Notes under the pieces: generated by a model | What the model was told of the DNA's origin: nothing | Databases searched by the model: none | What the model saw: the letters and a program-made list of their open reading frames with translations, nothing else | Made by a program: the position numbers and the translations under genes | Assembly (NCBI GenBank): GCA_021234155.1 | Contig: JAJEKV010000063.1 | Span: 1,830,947 to 1,894,946 of the forward strand | Source: Isoetes taiwanensis | Taxonomy: Eukaryota; Streptophyta; Lycopodiopsida; Isoetales; Isoetaceae | DNA length: 64,000 bases | Direction of reading: 5' to 3' | Shown: piece by piece, positions 11,650-25,600 of the stretch | Layout of the letters: every line of letters begins with the position of its first letter | Numbering within the stretch: the stretch's first letter is position 1

Positions 11650-13876
11650 ATGAAATATTACCCCAGAACAATGGGTGAGATACTTGCATCAGCTGTATGA
11701 CCCAATGGGAAGCCGGGCAAAGCGATACCTCATGACAGGCCTAGCAGCGGTCATTCTTGAAGGGATGTCATAATGGGCCCGCAACGCGCTAAGCTCCGGG
11801 AAGGCGGTGATTTGGATGGTATGTGCAGAAGCTTCTCAAGTGGGTCGGCCCCCCAATCGTCTTGGGTTCTCACAACACTCTTCAACAGGGCATTGCAAGA
11901 AGGCTTCCCCCCCGGCACTGGACTACCAGTAGAGTTGTGCCCATATACAAAGCAAGGGACCCCACATTGACCAACTATCGTACCATTATGGTGGTTTCGT
12001 CTTTGCCAAGTTGCTTAGGGATTCTTGAGCGGCGACACTTTGGGCAGAGGATGGAGAAGTCTTGCGGGCTTCACGCAGGCAGGCTTCCGCCCTGCATTCT
12101 ACTATTGACCATATCTTCACTCTGCGAACACTCATAGAGGATAGCGGAATCAGCGCCCGGAGAACTGTATTGTTGCTTTGTGGATTTCGCAAAGGCTTTT
12201 GACACGATTGCCTCGGAATAAGTTGTGGGACGATTGAGGCGGTGAAGACCCCGTCGACTTGCAGAATGCTATATCTGCACTATGAGGCTTGCTCCGGTCG
12301 TCTCACTTTGTCGGGGAGCTTCGTTGTTAGTAGCATTGGGGTGCGCCAGGGCTGCCCCTTATCCCCGACGCTCTTCGGTTTGTACATTGACCAGCTAGAA
12401 GAATGGCTAGCCGAAAGCACGGGGGGGGAGAGGAGGCCGGTTGATGCACCACATAATCCAAAGAACTCATATATGCCGATGATGTTGACCTCGCCGCATA
12501 TACCCTGAGGACATGCCCGCCACCGGATGCTTTGGACACTTTTTGCCGATTCACTGGCATGAGAGTTAACTTGGCCAAGACGAGGGTGCTGCTTTGGTCC
12601 CATCATCCCGCACCCACTCCTTCCTTCATTCACTTACCGGGGGCGGGTAGTGGAGGTGGCTCGATCTTATAAGTATTTGGGCATTGAGTTCTCTACTACC
12701 ACACTTTGGGATGCATCCATCGTTACGGGTCACTGCAGTCGGAAAGCCCGTATGCAATGCAAAACTTGATCACAAAGGCGAGTTTGTATGCATGGGGTCA
12801 CCAGGCACACTTGTTCGGGGCCTTGGTTGAACCGGTCCTCTCCTCTATGGGGCGAAGTGTGGGGGCCGGTGATATCCCTCACCACTTGGAACGATCTAGA
12901 GCGATCTGAAGGCCTTCTTGGCCGGCACCTTTGGGAGTGAAATCCACGGTCCCATATCGGATCTTGCTCGGAGAGGCGGGCTTCCTTCCATTCTGAGAGG
13001 GGCTTTGACCGAACGTCACATTATTTACTTCGAGAAAGTGGTGGCTATGGATGAAGCCCGGCTGCCCAACCTTGCTTTGGCGGTGGCGATGGGCCCGTGG
13101 CGACTCAAATCTGGCTGGAAAGACAAGCAAGCCCGGTGGTTTCGCGATGGAATGTGTGCAGGCAATGCAGATGTGGACCGGTGCATACACCGAAGGAACG
13201 CACGCCTTGAAGCAATGCGGATGCTTGCTTCATGGCCAAGCTTTGGGATCTGAGGCCCCGGTCACATGTCAAGGTGGCAAATTATCGACAAGCGAGGTTA
13301 ATCCCATGCTCACAGGGGGCCCCCCACCACTACTGCGCACCCATCTACCCATGAAAAGCGCGGGGTGATTGCTTCCATTCGCGATAGGTGCACACCACCT
13401 CCGCATTGAGGCAGGGGAGATGGATTCGGGGAGCAGCGTGAGGGCAGAGTCGCCGTCGGTCTTTGTCAGCAGGCGCCATTGAGGATGAAAGTCACGCCCT
13501 CAGGGCTGTCCGTCAGACGAGCATATCCGGGCTCTCGTATATGCTCGGTTAGTTGTGCCCCATCGGGCCACGCATGAGCTCTTGAGCACCGACCTCTGTA
13601 GGCTTGTTGGGATCATTACCTACGGGAGGTAATGGATCTGCGGACTTCAGTTATGCCCCCGGTAGACATTAACCTCAATTTGTACTTGTGATTATGTATA
13701 TAATGCGGTATGTCAACATCCTTATTGCTACTAAGGTTTTTCCCGAAAACCCGCCCGGGCGGGGGTTTTTTAATCCTGGTAGTAATACGCCTGCTGCTCT
13801 CTCTTTGTACTTGGGTCCCATAGGCCAGTTGGTCTCCGTGGACGATAAAATCATATTCTATTCTATTCTATTCCTA
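11640..13876 (+). mobile_element. 5'-truncated LINE (non-LTR retrotransposon) with reverse transcriptase
   Basis: Reverse-transcriptase blocks appear in family order: a VVPIYKARDPT..NYR start block (about 11935-11985), GVRQGCPLSPTLFGLYIDQL (about 12339-12398), the catalytic YADD at 12472-12483, and the downstream GMRVNLAKTRVLLW block (about 12555-12600). The frame changes several times and stops are present, so the copy is dead. No endonuclease or first ORF is seen upstream, as expected for 5' truncation. The 3' end (about 13728-13876) is a non-coding tail ending in GTGGACGATAAAATCA and (TATTC)n. The same tail occurs elsewhere in the window, and a related RT fragment lies at 28010-28300. Confidence 0.85.
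13728..13876 (+). repeat. LINE 3' tail module with (TATTC)n
   Basis: The module contains CTAAGGTTTTTCC, a short inverted pair around CCCGCCCGGGCGGG (can fold as a hairpin), GGGTTTTTTAATCCT, GGGTCCCATAGGCC, GGTCTCCGTGGACGATAAAA and a TATTC repeat. Related modules lie at 28738-28870, 45267-45400 and 50453-50585 on plus, and in part at 38047-38140 and 4229-4300 on minus. A hairpin plus a fixed 3' word plus simple repeat is typical of a LINE 3' UTR recognised by its own reverse transcriptase. Confidence 0.65.
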
Positions 13877-14164
13877 ATAAATCTTTTTTTATTTTATCTT
13901 TTTTTTTAGAAATCCGTTTGGGCTGAAATTTTTTATTCTAAGGCGAAATATAAATGCGTGTTAGAGAAAAATATCAAAAAAAAAATTAATTTCTTTTCCA
14001 AAATACAAAGAAAATAGTTTTTAAAGCATAGCACAAGCACCATGTGTCGCCGACATAAAAAGTGCCCCCCACCATTGTGCTTAGACCCCTATCTCCTTTG
14101 ACTTGCACTAGAAGCTACTCGACTTCTATCCTCAAAAACCTTTGCGAAGCCCGCACCCAAATCC
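13877..14164. other. AT-rich stretch without gene
   Basis: The DNA has T-rich and A-rich runs (13880-13915 and 13975-13990). Nothing supported was seen. Confidence 0.3.
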
Positions 14165-15494
14165 ACAGTATATTGACCTGGATCTTTCGAAGTTCAGAAC
14201 ACCTGCTTGTTATATGGAACGTACAAACCAGTTCAAGGAATAGAATAGAATAGAATAAAAATGTGGTTTATTTTGCCCTGTACATATGAAAAGAGTGCTT
14301 TCCATAGAAGGAGTGAAAATAGAAGGAGATGTGGTTTATATAAAGAGTGCTTGTCTATTTTTTCCATTTAGTCCTAAAGGTTCAGAGTTCCTTGTTCCAC
14401 ATTTTTCCACAAATAAACTTTAAAAATAAAAGACATGTTTGTAGCATGTAATGTAGGAATGCAATCAGAATGCAAAAACTCATTTCCAAACTAAAACATG
14501 ATCACAAAACTGGTCTTGCCTTGAACAACGGCATACTGTATATCGATTGTTATATATGCCATCAGATGATATAGGCGAGGAAGGTAATAGAAGCAATAAA
14601 TGAATCAGCATAAGCAAGTATTTGCGCACGCTTACATACTTGTAGAGAAAATGGAAATGGTTGCTTAGCTATTTGCTGCAAACGACTATACGTACCTGTA
14701 TTTACTAAAACAATAGTTGGGCAAGATTTGATGTAGGAAAAAAATGGCCAAGTTGCCATTGGCTAGAGCAAATGGTCAAACCTAGACTTCCTAAGGCTTT
14801 CAAAATTGTTGCTCGAACCCTAATCGGGTACATCTTAAACATGTTTTCCCATAGTATCTTTTAGAACGCACAATGTCGTGATTCCTTAATTAGAGAGTGG
14901 AATTTGGCATCTTGTGGCATATGCTTAGCATGTCTAAAGATATGGTAGTTGTGTTGTTGTCTATTGGCATATTATACATCTCGAAAGTCCATTCAATGCC
15001 TAAATCTCCATGGCTACAAAGCCCCCATCATGCTCCCAGACTCCATCGACCAGCTTGCTTTCTGACAGTCCCTTTGTAACGCTCCCCATGTTATGGGATA
15101 ATGGAACCCGATATCAGCCTATTAATGGTAATACCAATCCCCATTATAGCCACCAATTTTATACTAATTTTTATTTTCATACAAAGAATTTTATTCGAGT
15201 ATCTAAGTGAATTTTAGGGCCATTTTTTTGTTCTAGTTCATTGTGTTCCTAACACATTGTCACAATTCCTTAATCAGTGAGTGGAATTTGACATCTTGTG
15301 GCATATTCTTAGTATATCCAAATATCTGGTGGTTATGTTGTTGTCTATTAGAACTCCATGCAGTGACGAAACCTCCACGACTGCAAACCCCTCGTCGCGC
15401 TTCCAGACTCCATTGACTAGCTCACCTCCCAACAACCCCTCTGCAACACTCCGGCTGTTATGGGGTAATGGGACTCGATATCACTCCATTTCTA
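14165..15494 (+). repeat. Segmental duplication copy 1, left part
   Basis: From CTGGATCTTTCGAAGTTCAG onward this block matches 35704-38826 in order, with indels. It resumes at 27117-27830 after the Gypsy element. Inside it, two diverged repeats of about 385 bp (near 14878 and 15262, each starting AATTCCTTAAT and containing CTCCAGACTCCAT-like words) are also present in copy 2, so that internal doubling predates the duplication. Relative to copy 2 it lacks the segment with the hydrolase gene. It carries a short (AATAG)n insert at 14237-14258 absent from copy 2. Confidence 0.8.
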
Positions 15495-16062
15495 TGTTAG
15501 TCCTGTGCCTCCTGGTATAGGACTATTCATGCATACGACGGACCAAGTCAAGCTCAAGGATCCGCAGTCAACCACGGGTCAGCCATCCAAGGCCCCGCAG
15601 AAGACCAAGCAGCAGCCTATCAAGAGGCGCCGCTCAGACAAGTGACGGCCCGTCACCGCCCGCGTCAGCGTCAGCGTGATTCTAGGCACTTCAAGAGGCA
15701 CCGCCAACATTCACCAGAATCAGGCCTCCTTCCGTGAGTCGGCACCAGAGATCGGTCGAGTGTCTATATTGGGCCAAAGGCCATTGTACTATATATATGA
15801 GTAGAGCTAGCACATGAGTTTTTAGATGAGTTTTGAGTCTTGTCTCTCTTCAGTCTTCTCTCGATTGCGAGAGCTCATGTATGTTCATCATTGATATCAA
15901 GGAAGCTTATCATTTTCCTCTCATTGTTCTCTTAGGTTCTGTCTTCTTCTTCTTGTTCTTTTCTTGCAAATCCGCGTGACATAGTCCCGGATTCTCTGTT
16001 AGATCAAGGGTCCTCACAGAGGGCTGTCTCTTGCAGGAGTTCCCGAACCCGAGCCCAAACCA
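15495..16062 (+). repeat. 5' LTR of the Gypsy element
   Basis: It begins TGTTAGTCCTGTGCC and ends CCCAAACCA. It has a TATA-like ACTATATATATGAG near 15,788 and aligns along its whole length with 26544-27114 and 21636-22217. The right half is nearly identical to the 3' LTR; the left half is clearly less similar. Confidence 0.9.
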
Positions 16063-19000
16063 CGATCGCCGCAGCTGCGGGTTCGATTCGCTTTTCCTTT
16101 CTTCGCCGCCATGTGCATGCGAAACTTCATGCGGAAGAACTTCTTTCCCGGGCGGCGTCTGCGGCTTGGGCGCCATCATCGAAGGGGAAAGCTGTTCGTG
16201 ACATGTATGGATGCGCTTATGACATTGAGGGGAGGCCACATTCGGTCTAGGGCTCGGTCGGCGCCACCCACCCCTCGTGTCATGTCTCGTCCAAATTCTC
16301 CGCCTCAAGCGTGTAAACATTGCTCATAGCCTCAGTCTCCTCATCACTATCAGGAGCCATATCCGGCTCCACCTGCTCAACCTTACTTTCATACCCCAGA
16401 ACATGCCTTCATCCATCCGTCTTCTGGCCATACGCCTCTGCCTTCACAACCATCATCTCCTACGGGTGGACAGGGATATCCACATATCTCTTTTGCTCCT
16501 CCCCAGGAATTTCCCTTCCCTACCTTTCCCACCGCTCTTTCCCGATTTTACAATCTTACGAGACCTCAAAACCAATGATCAGGCACCTCCAGTACCTCCA
16601 CCTCAGCCACCCTTCAGCAGGGTCTTTCCAGCACCATACCACCTCCAACTCCACCTCAATATCCTCACTATCATGTTCCTGTCCAGCCCAGCACTTTTAC
16701 CTCTACCTTTCAGACCCTTAAGCTGACTTATCCCACCTTTGGCAACACGAAAGGCAAACCTTTAGACCAAAGTGCTCAGGCCCACATGGAAGAATTTGAG
16801 GCTCTGGCTGTCCTGAATGGTCATGCGCAACCTCAACTGAAATTCCACATCTTTTCCACTACACTGCGTGGCTCCCCTCATCAATGGCTCATGTCCAACA
16901 AAAGCCTTTGGAAATGAGGATTGGTCCGAAATGGCGCTTTTCTTTCTCACTATGGGACCACGGATGATGATCAACTTCATCTCAAGCAACTCAATGACCT
17001 TCAACAAGAGCCCACGGAGTCCGCCCGGGATTTTGCAGATCAACTTCACATTCTGCTAAGCAAACTCCACGAGTACCCCACACAGAGCCAGATCTTAGTC
17101 TGGTTTCTCCAGGAACTTCCTCCAGCTATCCGACTCATGACTGAATACCTGCGCCCGAAGACTTTGGAGCAGGCCATTGACCTTGTCAATCACTTTCGAT
17201 CAATGTTTCCTCCGTGGCGTGGCTCTTGGGGAGCTCCCTTTCATTCCACTGTCATGGTTCCCCGGGACCGCTTTTTCAACCTCAACATGCAAATCCAGCG
17301 GCCTTGATCGGATCGGTGCCATATCTGCAAATATCAAGGCCACTTGGCGAATGAGTGCAACTCCACCAATGGCCCGCCTCATTGTAAAAGATGCAACATG
17401 TGCAATCATGCCACGGAAGAGTGCACTCGCACTCATCCTACACCTTTCCGCAACAAAATGATTTATCAAGTGCAAACCACACCTCGGCACCAATCGCAAT
17501 ATCGCTGACCACCCGCAGCGCAACCCCATCAACTCTATCAAGAAGGGAGCAACAACGGGGACCCAACACACGCCCTCCTTTTGATCCTTGAAGCTTCGGT
17601 GTTACCCACCGCCAAGAATGGGGTCATACCACCATGGCGTGTCCTCAACTTCCACAAGTTCGGTGCGGCTTCACGGCACAAATCAGACCACATCGGTCCG
17701 CCTCACGGCTTACCAACTCGGATTGCTAATGGCAAACAAGGCCCGCGTCCTGTTCTTCGAAAGCCACCTCGCGCGCCTCAGCAATCACGCTATCAACCAG
17801 CTCCTGCCAATCAACCTCAGATGGATCAACAAGCACGGGGAAGAAATTTTTCGGGCTCTTAATCCTCCCGTCCGACCATCAAATTGGGTTGGTTTGGTTT
17901 CGCGCCGGACCAGGGCGTCCGCCCCTTAACCATTATTCCTAATGGCACGCGAACCTGCCTTTCTTTGTCGACACCATTCCTCATGAAGAAGCAAAAAAGG
18001 TTCACTTTGCACCTGACTTGGAGAAACTCATGCCGCATGTTATGCCTAAAGTTCGCCAAAGCATTTTGAACCTCATGCAAGCTGCTGAAGGCCGCACGTT
18101 GGCTAATGTTCATGCCACCACTAGAGCTCAACAAAGACAAGGCACCTTCCATGTCTCAACCTCCACGCTCTCAGCCATATCCAAATATCGCTGCTGAGGT
18201 AGACCTACTCAAAGAAGTTGCTGCTTCCTTACCACGCGACTCCGGCACTGTGGATCTCGCGGATCCTTTTTCTCATGTGCCTCACGGAACTCCAAGAAGA
18301 GCTGGCCAAAATCAAAATTCCTCTAAGTCTTGCCCACGATTTTGAAAACTCGTCACGCTCTCAAGGACCGATTACCCCTCCCCATTTGTTATGGTTGGAG
18401 CATTTGCTACCTCTACACCCACGGTACATGCCACGGTGGGCAATCAACAAGTCAATCATGTTCAAATTGGACGGGCCGGTAGCGCGGTCAATCTCATCAC
18501 GGACAAACTCCGCTTAAATAAATGGGCATCAAACAACTCTATCGTGCCCCATATGACATCAAATTGGCCAATGGCCATATCACGCGACCTCAAAGGCGTC
18601 ACGCCTCTTCTTCACATCAACATTGGTGATCTGGATTCCCCTTGGAATTTGGTGTTTGGAAGGTGGCGAAGATCCGGTGATTATGAAATGTTGGTCGTGA
18701 GACCTTTTCTCCGCCCGGGCCAAGAGTATCCATTCTTGGGCCACGGATCAGTTAGTCATCACAGATGGTCACCTCAATGCCACCATGGACTTGGAAACTG
18801 GCAAAATCATTTCCGTCGACAATGCTGAACCCTCTCTCTCCGACACCGATTCTGAGGACGCCCAACATATCTATCAAGTTCAGGCTCCACCTGCGAGTCT
18901 GCCTCTGTCATCCTACCCCGAATATGCTGATCCTTGGGGAGACATGACCCTTGATCAGGACCAGGCTGTGGCTGCTTTGCTTGACCCTTACCTGGCTCCT

Positions 19001-20010
19001 TGCAATCGAATTCAACGGGTTGATCACTTTTCAGATGTGGACTCTCCTGCAGCTCCTGTAGATGTCCACGCTGTCATGAAGCAACCTCTGCTTGATGAAA
19101 CTCAGCAACCTCTCTTTTTCACCACGCAGAGTGCCACACATCCTGTTATGCTTCAATCTCCTGCTCATATTGTCCAGGACACGGAAGTTATCCCCCATAT
19201 TCAGACTCCTGACGTCGAGATTGTGGACATAGGCAACAATCAGCCTGTCCGAATTGCTGCAAATCTTCCGACACCCTATCGTAACAGGGCCGTCACGCTC
19301 TTCAAAAAATTCAAACACATTTTCGCCTGGAGCTACAGAGATCTTCGGGGGATCAACAAAACCTTGGGGGAACTCACCATTCCTACCAAGTCTGATGCAC
19401 GTCCAGTCTAGCAACGATAGTACCGGCTCAACCCTAATTACCGTGATCGCGTCAAGGCGTAAATTGACAAACTCCTTTGCTGGGGTTTGATCTATGAGGT
19501 CAAACATTTGAATGGGTGAGCCCCATCGTCATTGCACTCAAACACAATGGTAAGATCCGGCGTTTTGCGTGGACTACCGAAAACTCAATCGAGCCACGGG
19601 CGTGATCATTTTCCACTTCCTTCACGGACGGGGGTTCGGAAGAGGTTCTTTGGACATGAGATGTACTCCTTCATGGATGGTTTTTCGGCTACAATCAGAT
19701 CTCAATCAAAGAATCTGATCAACTCAAGACTACTTTCACCACCCCGTGGGGCACTTTTGCCTACAAGGTGGTTCCTTTTGGATTATCAAACTCTCCATCC
19801 ACGTTTCAACGTATCATGCTCTCAGTTTTTCATGATTTTATGAAGGAAAATCCCTTCTTGCAAAATTTTCAAGATGACTTCTGCGCCTGAGTTCCATGGC
19901 TGACCATTTGGATAAATTGGAACTTCGTCTTTCAGAAATGTGATGAGTCGGCATTAGTCTCAATCTGAGAAATGCACCTTTTAAGCGTCACTTCGGTGTT
20001 ACGTTAGGAC

Positions 20011-20670
20011 ATGTGGTCGACCAAAGCAGGTATCACCACCGGATCTGCCAAAATCAGCTGTGTGCTCAAGGCTCAAGCACCAGCCAATATCAAGGAAACC
20101 CGCTCCTTCTTGGGTAAGGTCAATTATTACTCCACTTTCATTCCTGGACTTGCCGCCATTGCAGATCCCATTCATAAACTCACGGGTGATGAATCCACCT
20201 GGGCTTGGAATTCCCAGGCGGATGCTGCTTTCCAACAGTTGAAGCTCTTACTTACTCAGGCCCCGGTTCTTGTTCCTCCTCAATGGGACAAACCCTTTCA
20301 CGTTCATGTCGATGTCTCGGCATTTGCTATTGGAGCTGTTCTTTCTCAAGAATATGATGCGCACACTGACAAACCAAACCGATATGCCAGCCGGAAACTC
20401 AATTCTGCTGAGCGCAACTACTCTGCCACAGAGCGAGAAGCCTTGGGTTTAATCTTCTGCGTCCAACGCTTCCGTCACTATCTTTTGGGCAGTCAGATCA
20501 AATTCTTTGTTGACCACCAGGCACTTCTTTATTTGATCAACAAATCCACGCCCACGGGCCGCATTGCTCGTTGGGTCCTCCTTCTGCAAGAATTTGCACC
20601 TTTTGAAATTGTTCACAAGGCCGGCAAATCTCATGTTGTCCCGGATTATCTTTCACGCATCCACGGATGA
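20011..20670 (+). mobile_element. RNase H part of the Gypsy element
   Basis: This open stretch of about 219 codons carries the linker and RNase H region of a Gypsy polyprotein: a TRSFLGKVNYYSTFIPG block, then VDVSAFAIGAVLSQ, SATEREALGLI and FVDHQALLYL. It is the best preserved pol part of the element and lies between broken RT and integrase parts. Confidence 0.85.
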
Positions 20671-21635
20671 TCCCTCCACCGGAGTCTCGGACGCCTTTCC
20701 CCGACGCTCAACTCTTTTCGGTCACGGCAACACCTCATTGGTTTCATGACTTTCAACGGTATCTCCTCACGAGCTCTTCCACCGAGGGCGCCACGCTCTC
20801 TCCAGCCAAGCGCCAATCCCGCCGCCATCAATTTCTCTCAGAGAGGTCCGGTGACTACACCATGGTTGCGAGGCCATCTTTACAAAAAGGGTAAGGATAC
20901 CATCCTTCGACGGCGTGTGTTCTCCCTCATGAGGTCCCGGATATTGTTCGAGAAGCCCATGAAGGGCTCGGTGGTGGTCATTTTCATGGTGACACCACGG
21001 CCACGAAAAATCCTTCTTCTTTGGTTATTTTTGGCCCACGCTCTTCAAAGGCGCCACGCCCACGCCAAGACGCGTGTGATGCTTGCCGGTGTGGGGCGCC
21101 CACGCCCGCGTGGCGCTCTTCCCTTGACGCCGGCCGCCACGCCACTTCCCTTCAAGCAAATGGGGAATGGATTTTGTGGGACCCATCGATCCTCCTGCGC
21201 GGCACACCCGCGTGCGCTACATTCCCCGGTTCTCACCGACTATGCTACCAAATGGGCTTAAAGCTTGCGCTTCCGGACAACACTGCGGCCAGCCACGGCC
21301 AAAGTCATCTATCAACAAATCATCACGCGATTCGGCTGCCCCACGGAGCTGGTCAGTGATCGTGGTGTCCACTTTATCAATCATACCATCAAGGAGCTGA
21401 CGGATTATCTCCTGATACATCATCACAAGAGCACACCTTACTATCCTCAAGGGAATGGTTTGGCGAAAGCACCAACAAAACTCACGGTCACAATTCTCAA
21501 GAAAATTTTTGGCCTTCACCATGGCGACCGGCAAACCAAGCTTCCTACTGTTCTATGGGCTTACAATACTTGTTTCAAAATAGCTACTGGTCAAACTCCT
21601 TTCAAATTGGTTTATGGTCAAGAAGCTCTCATGCC

Positions 21636-22217
21636 TGTTAGTCCTGTGCCTCCTGGTACAGGACTATTCATGCATACGACAGACCAGGTCAAGCTCAAGG
21701 ATCCTCAGTCAACCACGGGTCAGACATCCAAGGCTCGTGAGAAGACTAAGCGGCCAGAACCACGCAGATCAAAGCCTTTGGGCATCAACAAAAGCGCCTT
21801 TCGGACAAGTGACGGCCCGTCCGCCACCGTCGGCGCCGGCGTGATTCTAGGCATTTCAAGAGGCACCGCCAACATTCCCAAATCGGGCCTCCTCCCGAGA
21901 GTCGGCACGAGATCAGTCAGAGTGTCTATATTGGGCCCAAGGCCATTGTACTATATATATGAGTAGAGTTAGCTCATAAGTTTTTAGATGAGTTTTGAGT
22001 CTTGTCTCCTTCAGTTTTCTCTCTATTGCGAGAGCTCATGTATTTTCATCATTGATATCAAGGAAGCTTATCATCTTTCTCTCATTTGTTCCGTTTTCTT
22101 CTTTTTCTTCTCTTTCAGCAAATCCCGCGTGACATAGTCCCCCGGACTCTCCTGTTAGATCCACGGGTCCTCACAGAGGGCTGTCTTCCAGGAGTTCCCG
22201 AACCCAGACCCCAAACA
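21636..22217 (+). mobile_element. Solo LTR nested in the Gypsy integrase region
   Basis: A 582-bp LTR of the same family (TGTTAG...CCAAACA) is flanked by a perfect 5-bp duplication, ATGCC at 21631-21635 and 21-22 kb partner 22218-22222. Integrase sequence continues directly on both sides. This is a solo LTR left by LTR-LTR recombination after a second insertion into the older copy. Confidence 0.92.
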
Positions 22218-22669
22218 ATGCCTTTTGAGTACATTCTCCCCACTCTCCGTTTTCAACTGGCTACTGCCCATAATCCGCCTGCTGCACTCAAAGAAAGGGT
22301 TTATCAATTGGAACAGTTGGATGAACTTAGAAGGGATGCTTATATTCGTGTTCTTCATGGACAACGGTTGCAAAAATCTCTCCATGACAAACGTATGAAG
22401 ACAAAAACATTCAAAGAAGGAGATTTGGTTCTTCTTTATGATTCTCGGTACAAAAATTTTCCGGGTAAGCTTAAGTTTCGATGGCTTGGCCCTTATCAAA
22501 TAGTTCAAGTGGTTCAACCCAGCGTTTTCCAGCTGGCTGAGTTAGATGGAACTCCATTACCTACACTGGTTAATGGCTTTCGCCTCAAAACATTTCATAC
22601 CACAGCAAGTGAAAATCAACAAGCAGATCTGAGTTCAAGACGCAAAACACAAATGGATAGTGACTAAAA

Positions 22670-25600
22670 AGGTGGCATATTATATTATAGGTGGAAATTT
22701 TTACAAAATGTGGGCACAGCCCAGCTCTTTCCGCTAAGGGCACTGCCCTATATACAAAAACGGGCTCAGAGCCCTATCTACTAAAAACCTAAGAAGAAAA
22801 ACCCTCTACTCGGGTTCGGGGCGAGGAGGTGATGCGAGGAGGAGGTGGTAGAGGTTTCTGCTTTCGAGGGGGTCCCAGTGAAGGTGCGGCACCACCTCCA
22901 TCCCGTTGGTCGCCCGGATCGGGATGTTCGACCATCCGGCACACCAACCATCCATTCTCGGGCCACGATTGTGGCGGCGCCCGAAGGTCGGACAATCCAT
23001 CTTGCGGGTAATCCACTCGGCGGTTAGTGGGCATAGTGCGGTTTCGTTCAAACCGGCGGCCGCCATCTTTGGCGCCATCGGATGTCTTCGCTTCACTCCG
23101 GTTCGTCTTATATAGCCAAGAGGAGGCACTCCTTGTCGGCGTGGACCAATCAAAAAAAATCGCCAGCGTGTTTTGCAATGCAAAATTTTGTTTCTAAAAA
23201 GAGAATCTTTTCTCCCACCGCATATCTAGCCATGGTACCCTCGACACATTCGTTTTAATGATATCCCGCCGAGTTACCCGGCATTAAATGCCATTGCTTC
23301 TTTTCGCGCCGTCGAACATTAATGTGTGTCCTTTTGGCCATCTGTCACATCCCATCATTCTCTCGCGCCTCATCCCCACCGTTCATCACTTCTCCCTTTG
23401 TTGTTTGGGGACTTAGCCAAATTTTTGCCTCTCAATCGTCTCCTTGGCATCTTTCGACACCGGGCACCATCAGCGGTTGCGGCCGCCCTTATCATGCCTC
23501 TTCACCTCCATTTGCGGCGCCCTAAACCTTTTTCGTCCCTCTTCCGTCCTCGGTTCTTCCGTATACGTCTCGCTCTCGCCCTTGCATCACCGTTCTTTTA
23601 AAGAAGCTCTTTGCCATGGCTGCTCCAAAATTTCTTACACTTCAAGCTCTTGCTCCCGGGGGCCGCTCTTTTCGAGTCGATTATCTTTCTTGGCGCCCAC
23701 TTTCCGGTGAAGCCCTTGTTGGCCCGAATCGTGCGGTCGCTGAGCGCTTTGAAGCTTTCACAATTTTCACAAATGGACCTTAGGCTCCAAATCGACCGGT
23801 TAGGCGGTTCGCCAGCTAACATCGTCAATAGCCCGCATGGATACACCACAATGGTCGATGGCACCACCATTTCATTTGACTTCGGACCTGATTTTACGAG
23901 GTATTCCATATTCCTTTGCAAACCCCTTGTTTATCTTGGTGCGCCATACGGGATCTCGATGTCACTAAGTTTGGTGCTCCCGCTTATCACGCCAATGTGC
24001 ATCGCGACAAATATTGACAAGCCCCATGAAATTTTTGTTAAGTTTACGTGGCGCAAGTACCTTGGGTATTCTATCAAGAACACCCATATCAATAAGCCTT
24101 TCTATAATATGGTGATCACGCGCTACTTCGGCTCCACGCACCACATTGATTGGCCCCAATTGTTGTTCTACCGTCTTCTCCAAGAAATTGACCGTCTGGG
24201 GCTGCCCTTTCTACCTCTGAAACTTACGTGGGGAGGCCATCTTCAAGCCCTCATCGTCATTACTTTCCTCCCACAAACTCTCATTCTCAAAATTCCACTC
24301 AGTGGTCCCTTCCTCGGACTCACCAAGTTGGCACTTCACACCCTTCTTCCTCACGGTCATGTCAAAATTCCGCACTCCCATGTCTTTGTCTCCTCCTCCG
24401 CTCTGAGAATCCAAGCATTCCAGTTCACACCATGTCTCACAAACACGCCATAAACCCGGTGGCGGCGGGCTCCACCACCCGGCACCCTCGTAAATTTTGT
24501 TGTATCGATATCGGCGAGGATGCTCAAGCTGCTGTTCTAAAGTTACAAGAATCCCAAGGAGCTCTTATAAATGGGGTTCACACGGCCCTGACGGCCTCAG
24601 ATGCGGTTCACAGTGACCTTCAAGCTGCCACTGCACAAGTTCAAACTTTGGAGGCCCAACTTCAAGACAAGCATGGCTCTCTTACAAGCCCGTATAGATC
24701 TCAAAAGTGCAGGATCGGACCAGCCTACTTACGGATCAGCGAGGCTCAACTCCAATCCAAATTCGGGGCGTATTGGAGCAAAACAAGTCCAAAGATACTC
24801 TCACGAGTGACAAAGAGAAAGATATTGCTAAGTTTAACGCCTTGTACTTTCGAGCTTTGTGACAATTACTCAAGTTCAAAACCTTACGAAAGCGTGGCGC
24901 TCAAATTGCCTCTTTTGGCTCAGCTCTCTCCACTGAGACTTCTCGGCTCACATCCCTCCACGATCGACTACGGAGGTTTGAAGCGAGAAAATTACGGATG
25001 GCCGGAGATTGTGCGCTTCGACTCAATGCTCTGGGCAATCCACCTCACCGGATCCACACTTCGAAGCGGGTCCGTGACCGATCCATATACGTTAGAAAAG
25101 GACCACGAGGATCCGTGACCTTGAACAAAAAGTTCTGAAGACGCTATCGGTCTGGCGATGAGGCCTGAACCAAACTTGGCGGCTATATTGCCATCGTTAG
25201 CCCGGTTTTGTTGATTTCCAGTTCCTTCACGCTATCCGGATTATGTGGTTGCCCGCCGCCACCTCTTTCTTCGAAGTGGCATGGGGCTGATGGTCTGTGG
25301 ATGTTCACTGCGCCGCTGCTTGATTTTCTTGATTTGGCCCGAACTCTCAATTGAAGACAAAGGTTTATCTTTGTGCCCTTTTTGGTATTTGATCTCATTC
25401 AACTGCGATGATCCGGACTTCATCACCTTGGCTGATTCAGCCTATGGCTTACATTTTTCATGATTTCTATCCGGGTGATACACGGAGAGATTTCGGGATG
25501 GCCCCGACGAACTTTCGGGGTGACCCCACTCTTCAATGGTTGCTTCCGGATAACAACCCTATCTCGTGATCGTGCTCGGACACGCTCTTCATCAAGAGTA

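Noticed and set aside
21021-21236. Minus- and plus-strand frames in the GC-rich integrase region as separate genes
   Set aside because: They are shadow frames of the Gypsy element's integrase region, produced by high GC content.
24228-25118. Long 296-codon frame in the Gypsy 3' region as a host gene
   Set aside because: It lies wholly between the two LTRs, has no known host domain, and frame changes around it fit decay of an element ORF.
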